Below, one piece after another: positions 13,507 through 22,570 of a DNA stretch of 24,361 nt. Each line of letters opens with the position of its first letter. The stretch's first letter is position 1. A model generated the notes under the pieces. The model searched no databases. It was not told the origin of the DNA and saw nothing but the letters and a program-made list of their open reading frames with translations. The translations under genes and the position numbers were made by a program. The stretch comes from an uncultured Clostridia bacterium (lineage in GTDB: Bacteria; Bacillota; Clostridia; Peptostreptococcales; Anaerovoracaceae): assembly GCA_934271235.1 (NCBI GenBank), contig CAKQQT010000027.1, positions 1-24,361 on the forward strand. The letters are read 5' to 3'.

Positions 13507-15855
13507 ATGACAGTATCCAAAGACTATTTGCAGAAGATGGACGCGTACTGGCGTGCCGCAAACTATTTATCCGCAGCACAGCTTTATCTGCTGGACAATC
13601 CGCTCTTAAAAGAGCCTTTGCGCAGGGAGCATATCAAGAAAAAGATCGTCGGACACTGGGGCACGGTGCCGGGACAGAACTTTGTCTATGTGCATATGAA
13701 CCGCGCCATCAAGGAATACGGCCTGAACATGATCCTGCTTTCGGGACCGGGACATGGCGGCAATTTCTTTGTCTCCAACGCCTATCTGGAGGGTACGTAC
13801 AGCGAGGTCTACCCGAATGTCGGACTGGACAAAGAGGGCGTGACGAAGCTCTGCAAGCAGTTTTCATTCCCGGGCGGCATTTCCAGCCACGTAGCGCCGG
13901 AAACGCCGGGCTCGATCAATGAGGGCGGTGAACTGGGTTATTCGCTGGCGCACGCGTTCGGGGCAGTTTTTGACAATCCGGATCTGATCGCGGCTTGCGT
14001 GGTCGGGGATGGCGAGGCAGAGACCGGTCCATTGGCAACGGCATGGCATTCCAATAAATTCTTGAGCGCGGCGCATGACGGCGCAGTGCTGCCGATCCTG
14101 CATCTGAACGGATACAAGATCAGCAATCCGACGGTGTTCGCGCGAATTTCACCGGAGGAACGGGAATGGTTCTTCAAGGGCTGCGGCTGGCATCCGTATG
14201 TGGTCAGCGGCAGCGATCCGATGGAAATGCACGCCAAGATGGCGGAAGTCGTCGACCAGTGCATCGCGGAGATCCGGGAGATCCAGCGCAAGGCCAGAGA
14301 AGAGGGCGTGACCGAAAGACCGTTCTGGCCGATGATCATTCTGGAGACGCCGAAGGGCTGGACCGGACCGAAGGTCGTCGACGGCAAGGCGATCGAGGGC
14401 ACGTTCCGCGCGCATCAGGTACCGATCAGCATGGAAAAGGAAGAACATCTGGCACAGCTGGAGGAATGGCTCCGCAGCTATCGGCCGGAAGAACTGTTCG
14501 GCGACGATTACCGTTTGATCCCGGAACTGCGGGAGCTGGCGCCGGAGGGTGACGCGCGCATGAGCGCGAACCCGCATACCAACGGCGGCAAGCTGCTGCG
14601 CGATCTGCGCGTACCGGACTTCAAGGATTACGCGGTCGAAGTACCGAGTCCGGGCGCGGCCAAAACGCAGGATATGCTGGAGCTGGGCGGGTATGTCAGA
14701 GATCTGATGGTGCTGAACCGCGAAAACCACAATTTCCGTATTTTCGGACCGGATGAATCGAAATCCAATCGTTTATATAAAGCCTTTGAAGTCGAAAAAA
14801 GAGACTTTCAAGGTGAGATCTACGACTTTGACGAAGATCTTGCGCATGAGGGCCGCATCATGGACTCCTATCTCAGCGAGCACATGTGCGAGGGTTGGCT
14901 GGAGGGCTACCTGCTGACGGGTCGTCATGGGTTCTTTGCCAGCTATGAGTCCTTTATCCGTGTCGTCGACTCAATGGTCTCGCAGCACGCAAAATGGCTC
15001 AAGGTTTGCAATCAGCTGCCATGGAGACAGAAGATCGCGTCACTGAACCTGATCCTGACCTCCAATGTATGGCAGCAGGATCATAACGGATTTACCCATC
15101 AGGACCCGGGTATGCTCGACCATGTGGCAAACAAAAAAGCGGATGTTGTCCGCATGTATCTGCCGCCGGACGCGAACTGCCTGCTTTCCTGCTTTGATCA
15201 TTGCATTCAGAGCAAGAACTATGTCAATGTGATCGTAGCGTCCAAGCATCCGAGCATGCAGTGGCTGACCATGGATCAGGCGGTCGTGCACTGCACGCAG
15301 GGCGTCGGCATCTGGGATTGGGCGAGCACCGATCGGGACGCCGAACCGGATCTGGTCATGGCTTGCTGCGGCGATACGCCGACAGTCGAGGCCCTGGCGG
15401 CGACCACGATCCTCAAGGATCATCTGCCGGAACTGAAGATCCGTTTCGTGAACGTGGTGGATCTGATGAAGCTGCAGTCCAACACCCTGCATCCGCATGG
15501 GCTGACAGACGCGGAGTTTGACTCGCTGTTTACCAAGGACAAGCCGGTGGTCTTCGCGTTCCACGGCTATCCGAAGCTGATCCACGAGCTGACACACGGC
15601 AGGAACAACGAACAGAATTTCTTTGTGCATGGCTATCTGGAAGAGGGTACGATCACGACGGCCTTCGATATGCGCGTGCAGAATCATATCGACCGGTTCA
15701 GTTTAGTCAAGGAAGCGCTCAAACATCTGCCGCAGCTGGGCAACCGAGCCGGACATCTGAATCAGGAAATGAACGATCTTTTGGTAAAACATAAGAACTA
15801 CATTGCCGAGTACGGGCAGGATCTGCCGGAAGTGCTCGAATGGCAGTGGCACTAA
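13507..15855 (+). CDS. xfp: Phosphoketolase (xylulose-5-phosphate/fructose-6-phosphate)
   Basis: Thiamine-diphosphate enzyme that splits xylulose 5-phosphate (and often fructose 6-phosphate) with phosphate into acetyl phosphate and a sugar phosphate. It is a route to acetate and ATP in fermenters. 782 residues, close to the usual 790-830. Start at ATG 13507 with GGGAGG six nt upstream. Hallmarks are [36 protein letters not shown], the ThDP/Mg motif [19 protein letters not shown] (about residue 161-179), and the C-terminal [17 protein letters not shown] and [10 protein letters not shown]. All are family signatures and I see no break. Whether it accepts fructose 6-phosphate cannot be told from sequence by eye. 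It lies 75 bp after the second GTPase, with a palindrome between that suggests separate control. Confidence 0.97.
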   Translation: MTVSKDYLQKMDAYWRAANYLSAAQLYLLDNPLLKEPLRREHIKKKIVGHWGTVPGQNFVYVHMNRAIKEYGLNMILLSGPGHGGNFFVSNAYLEGTYSEVYPNVGLDKEGVTKLCKQFSFPGGISSHVAPETPGSINEGGELGYSLAHAFGAVFDNPDLIAACVVGDGEAETGPLATAWHSNKFLSAAHDGAVLPILHLNGYKISNPTVFARISPEEREWFFKGCGWHPYVVSGSDPMEMHAKMAEVVDQCIAEIREIQRKAREEGVTERPFWPMIILETPKGWTGPKVVDGKAIEGTFRAHQVPISMEKEEHLAQLEEWLRSYRPEELFGDDYRLIPELRELAPEGDARMSANPHTNGGKLLRDLRVPDFKDYAVEVPSPGAAKTQDMLELGGYVRDLMVLNRENHNFRIFGPDESKSNRLYKAFEVEKRDFQGEIYDFDEDLAHEGRIMDSYLSEHMCEGWLEGYLLTGRHGFFASYESFIRVVDSMVSQHAKWLKVCNQLPWRQKIASLNLILTSNVWQQDHNGFTHQDPGMLDHVANKKADVVRMYLPPDANCLLSCFDHCIQSKNYVNVIVASKHPSMQWLTMDQAVVHCTQGVGIWDWASTDRDAEPDLVMACCGDTPTVEALAATTILKDHLPELKIRFVNVVDLMKLQSNTLHPHGLTDAEFDSLFTKDKPVVFAFHGYPKLIHELTHGRNNEQNFFVHGYLEEGTITTAFDMRVQNHIDRFSLVKEALKHLPQLGNRAGHLNQEMNDLLVKHKNYIAEYGQDLPEVLEWQWH

Positions 15856-15887
15856 GACTAAGAAGATAAGAGCATAGGATAAAACAC

Positions 15888-15923
15888 GGCCGGGCGCGCT
15901 CTGCGAGCAGTGCGCGCCCGGCC
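15888..15923. other. Very stable 12-bp GC hairpin between phosphoketolase and the reductase
   Basis: GGCCGGGCGCGC (15888-15899) and GCGCGCCCGGCC (15912-15923) are exact complements. The loop holds a further CTGC/GCAG pair. No T-run follows, so it is not a classical terminator. It could protect the 3' end of the xfp message, cause pausing, or mark a processing point. Confidence 0.75.
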
Positions 15924-15960
15924 CGGTTACAGCAAAGAATAAAGCAAGCGGAGGAGTAAG

Positions 15961-17055
15961 ATGATTTATACAGATTTTCAAGGCGAGAAGATTTCGCAGC
16001 TCGGCATGGGTACCATGCGGCTTCCGGTCGTGGACGGCGTCGACGCGCAGATCGATGAGGCGGCGGCGCTGGAAATGTTCGACTATGCCTATCATCACGG
16101 CATCAACTATTTCGATACGGCCTGGGGCTATCACGAGGGCAATGCGGAGCTGGTGACCGGCAAGGCGCTCAGCCGTTATCCGCGGGAGAGTTTTCATCTG
16201 ACGACCAAGTTCCCGGGTTATGACCACAACAATTTTCCGAAAGTCAAAGAAATTTTCGCCAAGCAGCTGGAAAAACTGCAGACGGAATATTTTGACTTCT
16301 ATCTGTTTCACAATGTGTGCGAATACAATATCGAGGATTATCTGAACCCGGAATTCGGCGTCAAGGAATATCTGGTCAGCGAACGCGAGGCCGGACGCAT
16401 CAAGCATCTGGGATATTCTGACCACGGCGGCATTGCGTGCTTCAAGCGCTTTTTGGACGCCTACGAGGATGTTGTCGAATTCTGTCAGATCCAGCTCAAC
16501 TGGCTGGACTGGAATTTTCAGGAGGCCAAGGAAAAGGTCCGGATCTTAAACGAAAAGAAGATCCCGATCCTCGTCATGGAGCCGCTCCGAGGCGGCACGC
16601 TGGTCGGACCGGCAGGCGGAGCGGAAAAATGTTTCCGTTATCTGCAGTCGATCCCGGGCATTACGACGATCCTTTCCGGCATGACGACACTGGAACAGCT
16701 ACAGGACAATCTCCGCATCTTTGAGACCAATGAGCCGATGGGAGATGCCGAAAAAGAGGAGCTTTACGCCAAGGCGGCGGAGATGACCAAGGGCGTGCCG
16801 TGCACCAACTGCCGTTACTGCACGACCTACTGTCCGAAAGGCATCAACATTCCGTACATGATGAACCAGTATAACCAGATCACGTTCAATCCGCAGAGTC
16901 TGGCTTGGTACACGTCGATGGCCATCGGCGGCGTCGAAAAAGGCAAGAAGCCTTGGAACTGCGTTGCCTGCGGCAGCTGCAAAAAAGTCTGTCCGCAGCA
17001 GATCGATATCCCGGGCTATCTGGCAAAGCTGTCCGAGAAGCTGAAAGAAGCGTAG
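15961..17055 (+). CDS. Aldo/keto reductase with C-terminal 2x[4Fe-4S] ferredoxin domain
   Basis: 364 residues, with GGAGGAG just before ATG 15961. The N-terminal 270 residues are an aldo/keto reductase barrel with the catalytic tetrad in place: D52 and Y57 (NYFDTAWGYHEG), K83 (LTTKFPGY) and H117 (FYLFHNV). The C-terminal tail has two ferredoxin-type motifs: CTNCRYCTTYCPKGINIP (about 281-298) and CVACGSCKKVCPQQIDIP (about 336-353), each C-x2-C-x2-C-x3-CP. The family reduces carbonyls with NAD(P)H. The clusters suggest that electrons can also come from or go to ferredoxin or flavodoxin. Such fusions are common in clostridia but their substrates are mostly unknown. Cytosolic. Confidence 0.93.
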   Translation: MIYTDFQGEKISQLGMGTMRLPVVDGVDAQIDEAAALEMFDYAYHHGINYFDTAWGYHEGNAELVTGKALSRYPRESFHLTTKFPGYDHNNFPKVKEIFAKQLEKLQTEYFDFYLFHNVCEYNIEDYLNPEFGVKEYLVSEREAGRIKHLGYSDHGGIACFKRFLDAYEDVVEFCQIQLNWLDWNFQEAKEKVRILNEKKIPILVMEPLRGGTLVGPAGGAEKCFRYLQSIPGITTILSGMTTLEQLQDNLRIFETNEPMGDAEKEELYAKAAEMTKGVPCTNCRYCTTYCPKGINIPYMMNQYNQITFNPQSLAWYTSMAIGGVEKGKKPWNCVACGSCKKVCPQQIDIPGYLAKLSEKLKEA

Positions 17056-17085
17056 GAAAGTAATAAGAGAATCGAACACAAAATA

Positions 17086-17152
17086 GGGCTGCCACAGGAA
17101 CGGAGAAACTGATCTGTCTGAATGTTTTTCCGCTCATGCGTCAGCCCTTTTG
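17086..17152 (+). terminator. Terminator of the aldo/keto reductase gene
   Basis: GGGCTG (17086-17091) pairs with CAGCCC (17142-17147), followed by TTTTGT. An inner arm pair, CGGAGAAAC with GTTTTTCCG, extends the structure. Confidence 0.7.
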
Positions 17153-17655
17153 TCATAGGTCTTCTATGAAAGAGTGCTCAAAAGAATATGATGTATAGAA
17201 CTGCTATCTTTTTGGGTTTTCGATCGAAAAAAAGCATAACGGAACCCTGCGGACCTCAGATAGATCCTTTCTGCAGCCATTCCGGTCGGATCCATCCTTC
17301 AATATTCTGCAAATTTCGACATTTTCCGTGCAATTTCGCTATTTTTCGCGAATCCGCCAGAGTCTATACGGCCGTTTTTTTCTTATTTTCCTCCGCACAA
17401 TGCTTTTTTTTGCCGAAAATTGTGATTTGGATCTAGTTCTATACAGCAAGCCTTGCAACGCATTCATGCCTGATTTTATGACGGTGCTATTTCCGGTGCA
17501 GAAAATCATAGGATGAGGCAATTAAAACTGACGCAGTTCTGAAAGGCTTGAAGTGCAGTGGGAATACCACGGTAGAAAGTGAAGCAAAAAATGAAGCGCG
17601 GAGATATTTGGAGTATGATATAAGATTTTGAATGTAAAATAAATTACAATAAAGA
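17153..17655. other. Gene-free intergenic stretch of about 500 bp
   Basis: Short open frames on both strands (for example 17188-17436) have no ribosome binding site, no family resemblance and runs of Phe and Ser typical of noncoding A+T-rich DNA. A single TTCGACA (17334-17340, Spo0A-box core on the minus strand) is present. I see no RNA gene and no mobile-element end. Confidence 0.65.
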
Positions 17656-17712
17656 GAGGGACTGCGCGCTAACGGTTAATTTCCGTTCATGCGGCAGTCC
17701 CTCGCCCTTTTT
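17656..17712. terminator. Bidirectional terminator at the end of the sigma-54 operon
   Basis: GAGGGACTGC (17656-17665) pairs exactly with GCAGTCCCTC (17694-17703), with an inner AACGG/CCGTT stem. On the minus strand the stem is followed by TCTTTATTGTAATTT, which ends the argH transcript. On the plus strand GCCCTTTTT follows. Confidence 0.88.
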
Positions 17713-17729
17713 GATCTTGTTACGTGCGT

Positions 17730-19115
17730 TTATCCTAATTCTGCTACAAATGCCTTTGCATTTTGGATTTGGCGGTCGGTTTCACTGTAAGAAGTACCGC
17801 CGTAACTGTTTCTATTTTTGATGCAGTTCTCAATCGTAAATTGGCTGAGATCCTGCAGGCCATAGTCGATGCCAAGCAGATCCAGATCTTCTTTGGTCAC
17901 ATCGGTAAAGGTCTTATTATGCTGTTCGCAGTATTTTACGAGGTTGCCGACGATTTCGTGTGCTTCCCGGAAAGGGACCCCTTGTACAACCATGAATTCA
18001 GCAATATCGGTTGCTTCGATAAAGCCTTTTTTCAACTGCTCACGCAGGACATCTTCTTTGAATGTAATGTTTTCCAGCATTCTGGCGAAGATATTGACTG
18101 TTCTGTCCAAGGTGTGGATGCTGTCAAACAGAGCTTCCTTATCCTCCTGATAATCTCGATTGAGTGTCAGGAAGGTACCTTTTAACATAGTCAGGAGAGT
18201 GACCAGATCGCCGATGGTTCTGGAAACTTTACCTCTGGCCAGTTCCGCGATATCCGGGTTCTTTTTCTGCGGCATGATGCTGCTTCCGGTACAGAAGCTG
18301 TCGTCGATCGTGATGTAGTTAAACTCCTGAGAAGCGAAGACAACGATTTCTTCCGCAAATCCGCTTAAATGTGTCATGCATAAGGCGGCATTGAACAAGT
18401 ATTCTGCAATGGTATCTCTGGAACCGATGCTGTCCAGCGCATTTTCGGACGGACGATCAAAGCCCAAAAGTCTGGTGGTCTCGAAACGATCGGTCGGAAG
18501 CGTCGTACCGGCTAAAGCACAAGAGCCAAGCGGATTGACATTGATCCGTTTCATACTTTCCGCAAAACGTTCATAGTCGCGTCTTAATCCCTGAAAATGC
18601 GCCATATAGTAAAAGCCCACGGTGATCGGCTGCGCATGTTGAAGATGTGTAAAACCGGGCATGATCACGTATTTTTGTTCTTCGGCTTTTTTTGTGATTA
18701 CATCAAGAAGATCTTTTAAGTGAGACATGGTGTTGTGAACGGCATTTCTCAGGAAAAGCGTTTCGTCCAGTACGTTTTGATCATTCCGGCTTCTGGCCGT
18801 GTGCAGTTTTTTGCCGACTTCACCAATCTCCGCGATCAGATTTTTCTCGATCGTCATCATGATGTCCTCATCATGAATATCAAATTCAATTTCACCGCGA
18901 TCGATCTTTCCTTTTACGATATCAAGGCCGGCTACGATTTTTTTTCCGTCTTCGGCGGAGATGATGCCTTGTTTCGCAAGCATCATCGCATGCGCTTTGC
19001 TGCCCATGATACTGTATTCGTACAGATTTTGGTCAAAACTGATGGATTCGTTGTAGTCTGCGGTAATGTCATCCATATGTTTTGTAAATCTTCCACCCCA
19101 TAAATTTTCTTTCAT
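17730..19115 (-). CDS. argH: Argininosuccinate lyase family protein (fumarate-releasing lyase)
   Basis: 461 residues, full length for ArgH, which splits argininosuccinate into arginine and fumarate. Start at ATG 19115 (AAGGAA about 9 nt upstream). The N terminus LWGGRFTK, SKAHAMML and the catalytic loop TGSSIMPQKKNPD (276-288) place it firmly in the family, with the catalytic Ser retained. Several positions I recall as nearly fixed in true ArgH differ: TARSRNDQNVLD (106-117) where TGRSRNDQVATD is usual, THLQHAQP (156-163) for THLQRAQP, IGSRDT for SDRDF (about 230-235), and LTLNRDYQEDK for LAYNKDxQEDK. No argG or other arginine gene is near. It is the last gene of a sigma-54 operon, 6 bp after a CE4 gene. 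It may therefore act on another N-succinyl or aspartate-derived compound; true ArgH activity is not excluded. Confidence 0.85.
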   Translation of the reverse strand: MKENLWGGRFTKHMDDITADYNESISFDQNLYEYSIMGSKAHAMMLAKQGIISAEDGKKIVAGLDIVKGKIDRGEIEFDIHDEDIMMTIEKNLIAEIGEVGKKLHTARSRNDQNVLDETLFLRNAVHNTMSHLKDLLDVITKKAEEQKYVIMPGFTHLQHAQPITVGFYYMAHFQGLRRDYERFAESMKRINVNPLGSCALAGTTLPTDRFETTRLLGFDRPSENALDSIGSRDTIAEYLFNAALCMTHLSGFAEEIVVFASQEFNYITIDDSFCTGSSIMPQKKNPDIAELARGKVSRTIGDLVTLLTMLKGTFLTLNRDYQEDKEALFDSIHTLDRTVNIFARMLENITFKEDVLREQLKKGFIEATDIAEFMVVQGVPFREAHEIVGNLVKYCEQHNKTFTDVTKEDLDLLGIDYGLQDLSQFTIENCIKNRNSYGGTSYSETDRQIQNAKAFVAELG

Positions 19116-19121
19116 AATCTA

Positions 19122-19964
19122 TCATTCCTTTTCTTGTTTCTTTTTTTCATATTCGTAAATTTCTTCTGCTGTTGCAAACCAGACGTTTTCATGACGGTGG
19201 ATAAAGGCAAGCAGGTCTTCCAACATGCTGATGCGTCCGGGAGAACCGATCGCGGACGGATCCAACTGCAGAACGTAGCACAGACCATATTCATAGCAGC
19301 CGCTGAATTCGTCTTTCCAGTTGTTCAAAACGCCGGTATAGTTCGCGATTCTTCCTTGCCCGGCAGGAAAAGCAGGGCGGTAGTTAAACGCAAAATAAGG
19401 AAGATCATAGTTGACCCAGTGGATCGGCAGTTCCATGATCGTCTGACCATCACCTAGATCCTTCCAGTACGGACGGTCGTCATCGCAGAGATTGCTGGAA
19501 TAGTCTACCCCATATTTTTTTGCAATACGGAGCGTATCCAGTGTCAGTTCACCCTCCGGACTGCGGAAACCTCGCGGAGAAACACCGCAGCAATCGTGAA
19601 GAGCCGCAACGCTTTTTTGAAATGCAGCGTCCTGCTCTTTTTCAGAGAGGAGAGCCATGTTTTCATGATGATAGCCGAGCGCGGCAATTTCATGCCCACG
19701 CTTTTTTGCATCTACGACTTTTTCCGTATAGTGTTCAGCAACCCAACCCGGAACAAAGCAAGTCGCTTTTATTTGATAATTATCCAGAACGTCCAGAACT
19801 CGATCCAGACCACGTGTCATGCCATATTGACCAAGCGAAAGCGTCTTTGGCATATGGATGCAGGAAGGGTCGATCTGCAGCCAAAAGAGTTCAGCATTCA
19901 AGTTCAAAGTGACAACAACGGCACATTTTTTACCGTTTGGCCAAACAGGTTTTGTAGAATACAT
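19122..19964 (-). CDS. Degenerate CE4 (polysaccharide deacetylase fold) paralog, probable pseudoenzyme
   Basis: 280 residues, a full-length paralog of the gene just upstream. The two share KKCAV, SLGQYG/SVGQYG, IKATCFVPG/VKATFFVPG, YSS, DDRPY and IGSPGRI in the same order. The metal site is eroded: D19 and D21 of the neighbour are N21 and N23 here (TLNLNAE). The first His pair of motif 2 (HH at 96-97) becomes Ala-Leu (AALGYHHE), leaving only the second His. The late His (NHPQ) becomes Asp (LDPS). The Arg-x-Pro motif (GFRSPEGE) is kept. The rest of the protein is well conserved, which argues against a dead gene. It may be a structural or regulatory partner of its neighbour, or a metal-free hydrolase, as known for PuuE allantoinase. 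It starts on the base right after the neighbour's stop, so the two are tightly coupled. Confidence 0.85.
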   Translation of the reverse strand: MYSTKPVWPNGKKCAVVVTLNLNAELFWLQIDPSCIHMPKTLSLGQYGMTRGLDRVLDVLDNYQIKATCFVPGWVAEHYTEKVVDAKKRGHEIAALGYHHENMALLSEKEQDAAFQKSVAALHDCCGVSPRGFRSPEGELTLDTLRIAKKYGVDYSSNLCDDDRPYWKDLGDGQTIMELPIHWVNYDLPYFAFNYRPAFPAGQGRIANYTGVLNNWKDEFSGCYEYGLCYVLQLDPSAIGSPGRISMLEDLLAFIHRHENVWFATAEEIYEYEKKKQEKE

Positions 19965-20831
19965 TTATTTGCCCTCCTTTACTTTTTGGTCTTGACAGGA
20001 ATTGCGGAACCAGTCGGCGATTTCATGACCGGTCGCGATCCAGACATCTGATCTGGATGTGATCTCTCTGAGAAGATGATCCAGGATGCGGATGCGGCCG
20101 GGTGAGCCGATGACCTGCGGATGGTTCATAAACGAAATGCAAAGGCCGTAACGATAGTGTCCTTCAAATTCACGCATAAAATTGTCTTCCACTTGCCGAT
20201 AGCAGGAGATGCGGTCTTGGCCTGCCGGTTCTGCTGGATACATGTGATAAGCCATGGCAACATAGTCATCTAATTCCCATTTTGTCGGAATTTCAATAAA
20301 ATCGGTTTCCTGACCATTGATCACCGTGCGGTAAGGACGATCATCTCCGCGCATGGAACTGGAATACTGAAAACCACGTTTATAGAGGAGCTGCGGTGTG
20401 TTTTCAGCCCAGTCTCCGGAGGGTGTCCGGAAACCGACAGCTTCATGACCGACAAGTTCTTGAAAGATGCGCTGTGTCTTTTCGATGATTTCAATTTGTT
20501 CTTCGGTCGATCTGCCGGCAAAACGCTCATGTGCGTAACCGTGATGTCCGATCTCATGACCTGCCGCATCGATGCGTTTGATCAGATCCGGATAACGTTC
20601 TGCGGTCAGACCCGGAACAAAGAACGTTGCCTTCACATTGTATTCTTCCAACTTATCCAGAATTCTGTCTACACAGCGTTTCGGACCGTATTGACCGACC
20701 GAAAGCGATTTGATATACTTTTCGCCGTTCGGAAGACCGCGATTTCCATTTTCCCAAGTCGTATCGCCGTCGACATCAAAGCTAAACATGACGGCACATT
20801 TTTTGCCTGCCGGCCATTCAACTGTTTTCAT
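19965..20831 (-). CDS. CE4 / PuuE-HpPgdA-like deacetylase-fold hydrolase
   Basis: 288 residues with no signal peptide, so cytosolic. That argues against a role on cell-wall glycans, unlike most polysaccharide deacetylases. The motifs of the family are intact: SFDVDGD (D19, D21), HEIGHHGYAHE (H96/H97 and H101), GFRTPSGDW (R135, P137) and the late FMNHP (H237). Together they can hold one divalent metal. The layout, with motif SVGQYGPKRCVDRIL near residue 43-57, recalls the cytosolic HpPgdA / PuuE-allantoinase branch, whose members hydrolyse amide or cyclic-imide bonds in small molecules. The substrate is unknown. It is 21 bp downstream of the symporter gene and followed without gap by its degenerate paralog. 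Co-expression with a symporter and a lyase suggests it acts on the imported compound. Confidence 0.87.
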   Translation of the reverse strand: MKTVEWPAGKKCAVMFSFDVDGDTTWENGNRGLPNGEKYIKSLSVGQYGPKRCVDRILDKLEEYNVKATFFVPGLTAERYPDLIKRIDAAGHEIGHHGYAHERFAGRSTEEQIEIIEKTQRIFQELVGHEAVGFRTPSGDWAENTPQLLYKRGFQYSSSMRGDDRPYRTVINGQETDFIEIPTKWELDDYVAMAYHMYPAEPAGQDRISCYRQVEDNFMREFEGHYRYGLCISFMNHPQVIGSPGRIRILDHLLREITSRSDVWIATGHEIADWFRNSCQDQKVKEGK

Positions 20832-20852
20832 AAATTGCCTCCTAACAGATAG

Positions 20853-22412
20853 TTATTGCTGCTTTTTTGCAGCCTCTCTTGCTTCCAATGTCCAAATATC
20901 ACTTTCAATGCCGATTTCGGATGAAACAAAGCGTCTGCCGTTATGATCGGCATAGTCTTTCAACGCAAGGAAAGCATATTTGCCGCCGACCAGAATCGCA
21001 GGAGCATTGATAAATACCAGCGCAATGTTAAACAAGTCGGATGCATACCAGATATTGTCCAGTTCCATACCAGCCAACACGCAGAGCGTTCCGATCGGAA
21101 CAAAGATCAAAGCACCGAGAGCCCGGATCGCGATCGTAAATTTTTTATTCTTTGAAATATTCGCAGAAATAACGACTGCGAAAGAAATCAGGCCGAGTAA
21201 GGATGTAAATGCGAATAAAGCATAGCACAGGCAGATGATGATCGAAACCAGGTTGTCCAACATTGTTCCCGGAACCAGCGCTGTGAGAGACTCCAAATAT
21301 AAATCAATTTTGGAACTGCGGATTGCTTCAAAGGTATCCGGAGCAGTATCCCAAAGGCGCGCGCCGCAGACAACAAATGCTGTGCAGGTACAGATTACGA
21401 TGGTATCCAGAAATACGCCCAAGGATTGAACAAAGCCCTGCGAACAAGGATGATCACATTCTGTGATCGCGGCCGCTGGGGTTACCGTACCTTGACCGGC
21501 TTCGTTAGAGAGCAGGCCACGTTTTACACCTTGAGCGAGAGCAACTCCGAACGTCCCGCCGAAAAGCGCTTGCGGTTTAAAAGCACCACCGATAACGGAA
21601 GCGATAAATTTCGGGAATTCACCGATATTGATAACCAGCAAGAGAAGAATAATTACGCCATAAACGACTGCCATGACAGGAACCATTTTGTCAGTAACGT
21701 TGGTAACACGTTTAATTCCGCCAAAGATCGTTACCGCAATACCGATGATCAAAATCACTGCGATGACATAATACAACACGGATTCTCTGTCGACGGTGAT
21801 GCCTGCGATCAGAGATGCTGCGGAACCGCTCGCGGTGAACACATGGAAAGTCTGGATCGGGACACAGAGCAAGGCATAAAGGATAAAGGAGATACTGATC
21901 GCGATGCCCAGCCATCTTTTGTTGCCGAAGATCTTCTGCGCATAGAACGGCAGACCGCCGACATATTCATTTCCGTCACGTTCTTTAAAAATCTGTGCCA
22001 ATGTTGCTTCGATAAAGGAACTGGCCATTCCAAACAGTGCCGCGACCCACATCCAGAAAACAGCACCCGGTCCGCCGATGGAGATGGCACCGGTTACACC
22101 CATGATGTTGCCGGGACCGACACGTTCTGCGGTACTGAGCATGAAGCTTGCGAGCTGGCTAACACCGACATTTCCGTTTTTCTTGTCGAGGAGGGCGCGA
22201 AGACCATGCTTAAAAAATCGGAACTGCACGCCTTTTGTTTTGATTGTGAAGTAAATACCCATACCGATCAAAAGAAAGATCGCAAATGGAATCTGTCCTA
22301 AAACCGGAATATTGGCATACCATTCGAGGTTTTTTGGAAAATCCCAAAGTAAGTCACTGAATCCGACAATGCTGCCGAAAAAATCATTTACAGCTTCGAA
22401 TAAAACTTTCAT
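20853..22412 (-). CDS. AGCS-family sodium:amino-acid (alanine/glycine-type) symporter
   Basis: 519 residues, about ten hydrophobic helices. The AGCS family imports alanine, glycine or related amino acids with Na+ (or H+). Family motifs are clear: VGPGNIMGVTGAISIGGPG (about 98-116), AVFWMWVAALFGMASSFIE, and KRGLLSNEAGQGTVTPAAA (about 307-325). The canonical motifs as I recall them read GTGNIAGVA and SNEAGMGSA. The small changes here may alter specificity. Start at ATG 22412 with AAAGGA upstream. It is the first gene of the operon and lies 44 bp after the predicted start of transcription of the sigma-54 promoter. Its operon partners suggest that the substrate is an amino-acid derivative rather than plain alanine. 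Confidence 0.92.
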   Translation of the reverse strand: MKVLFEAVNDFFGSIVGFSDLLWDFPKNLEWYANIPVLGQIPFAIFLLIGMGIYFTIKTKGVQFRFFKHGLRALLDKKNGNVGVSQLASFMLSTAERVGPGNIMGVTGAISIGGPGAVFWMWVAALFGMASSFIEATLAQIFKERDGNEYVGGLPFYAQKIFGNKRWLGIAISISFILYALLCVPIQTFHVFTASGSAASLIAGITVDRESVLYYVIAVILIIGIAVTIFGGIKRVTNVTDKMVPVMAVVYGVIILLLLVINIGEFPKFIASVIGGAFKPQALFGGTFGVALAQGVKRGLLSNEAGQGTVTPAAAITECDHPCSQGFVQSLGVFLDTIVICTCTAFVVCGARLWDTAPDTFEAIRSSKIDLYLESLTALVPGTMLDNLVSIIICLCYALFAFTSLLGLISFAVVISANISKNKKFTIAIRALGALIFVPIGTLCVLAGMELDNIWYASDLFNIALVFINAPAILVGGKYAFLALKDYADHNGRRFVSSEIGIESDIWTLEAREAAKKQQ

Positions 22413-22466
22413 AATGAATTCCTTTCTTATATAATATTCTGTTTTCCCGGGTTACTTCTATATAAA

Positions 22467-22482
22467 AGCAACTTTTATGCCA
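22467..22482 (-). promoter_or_regulatory. Sigma-54 (-24/-12) promoter of the symporter-CE4-CE4-lyase operon
   Basis: Read on the minus strand, TGGCATAAAAGTTGCT. The sigma-54 consensus is TGGCAC, five bases, TTGCW; the only change is C to T at the sixth base and the spacing is exact. Transcription would begin near 22456. The only gene upstream encodes a sigma-54 activator. Confidence 0.87.
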
Positions 22483-22529
22483 AAGAATAATTAAGAATAT
22501 GCAAAGAAAAATGTAAAGTTTATATAAAT

Positions 22530-22570
22530 AAAAGAACTATTAGGCGTTAAATCAACCTAATAGTTCTTTT
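22530..22570 (-). terminator. Terminator of the activator gene, overlapping its last codons
   Basis: AAAAGAACTATTAGG (22530-22544) and CCTAATAGTTCTTTT (22556-22570) form a perfect 15-bp stem with an 11-base loop, followed on the minus strand by TATTTATAT. The right arm encodes the last residues (KELLG) of the activator and the TGA stop is in the loop. It lies about 48 bp upstream of the -24 box, so it could also be an activator-binding site. Confidence 0.75.

Noticed and set aside
17188..17436. Small gene of 82 codons in the gap
   Set aside because: No ribosome binding site, Phe- and Ser-rich low-quality protein, no recognisable motif.
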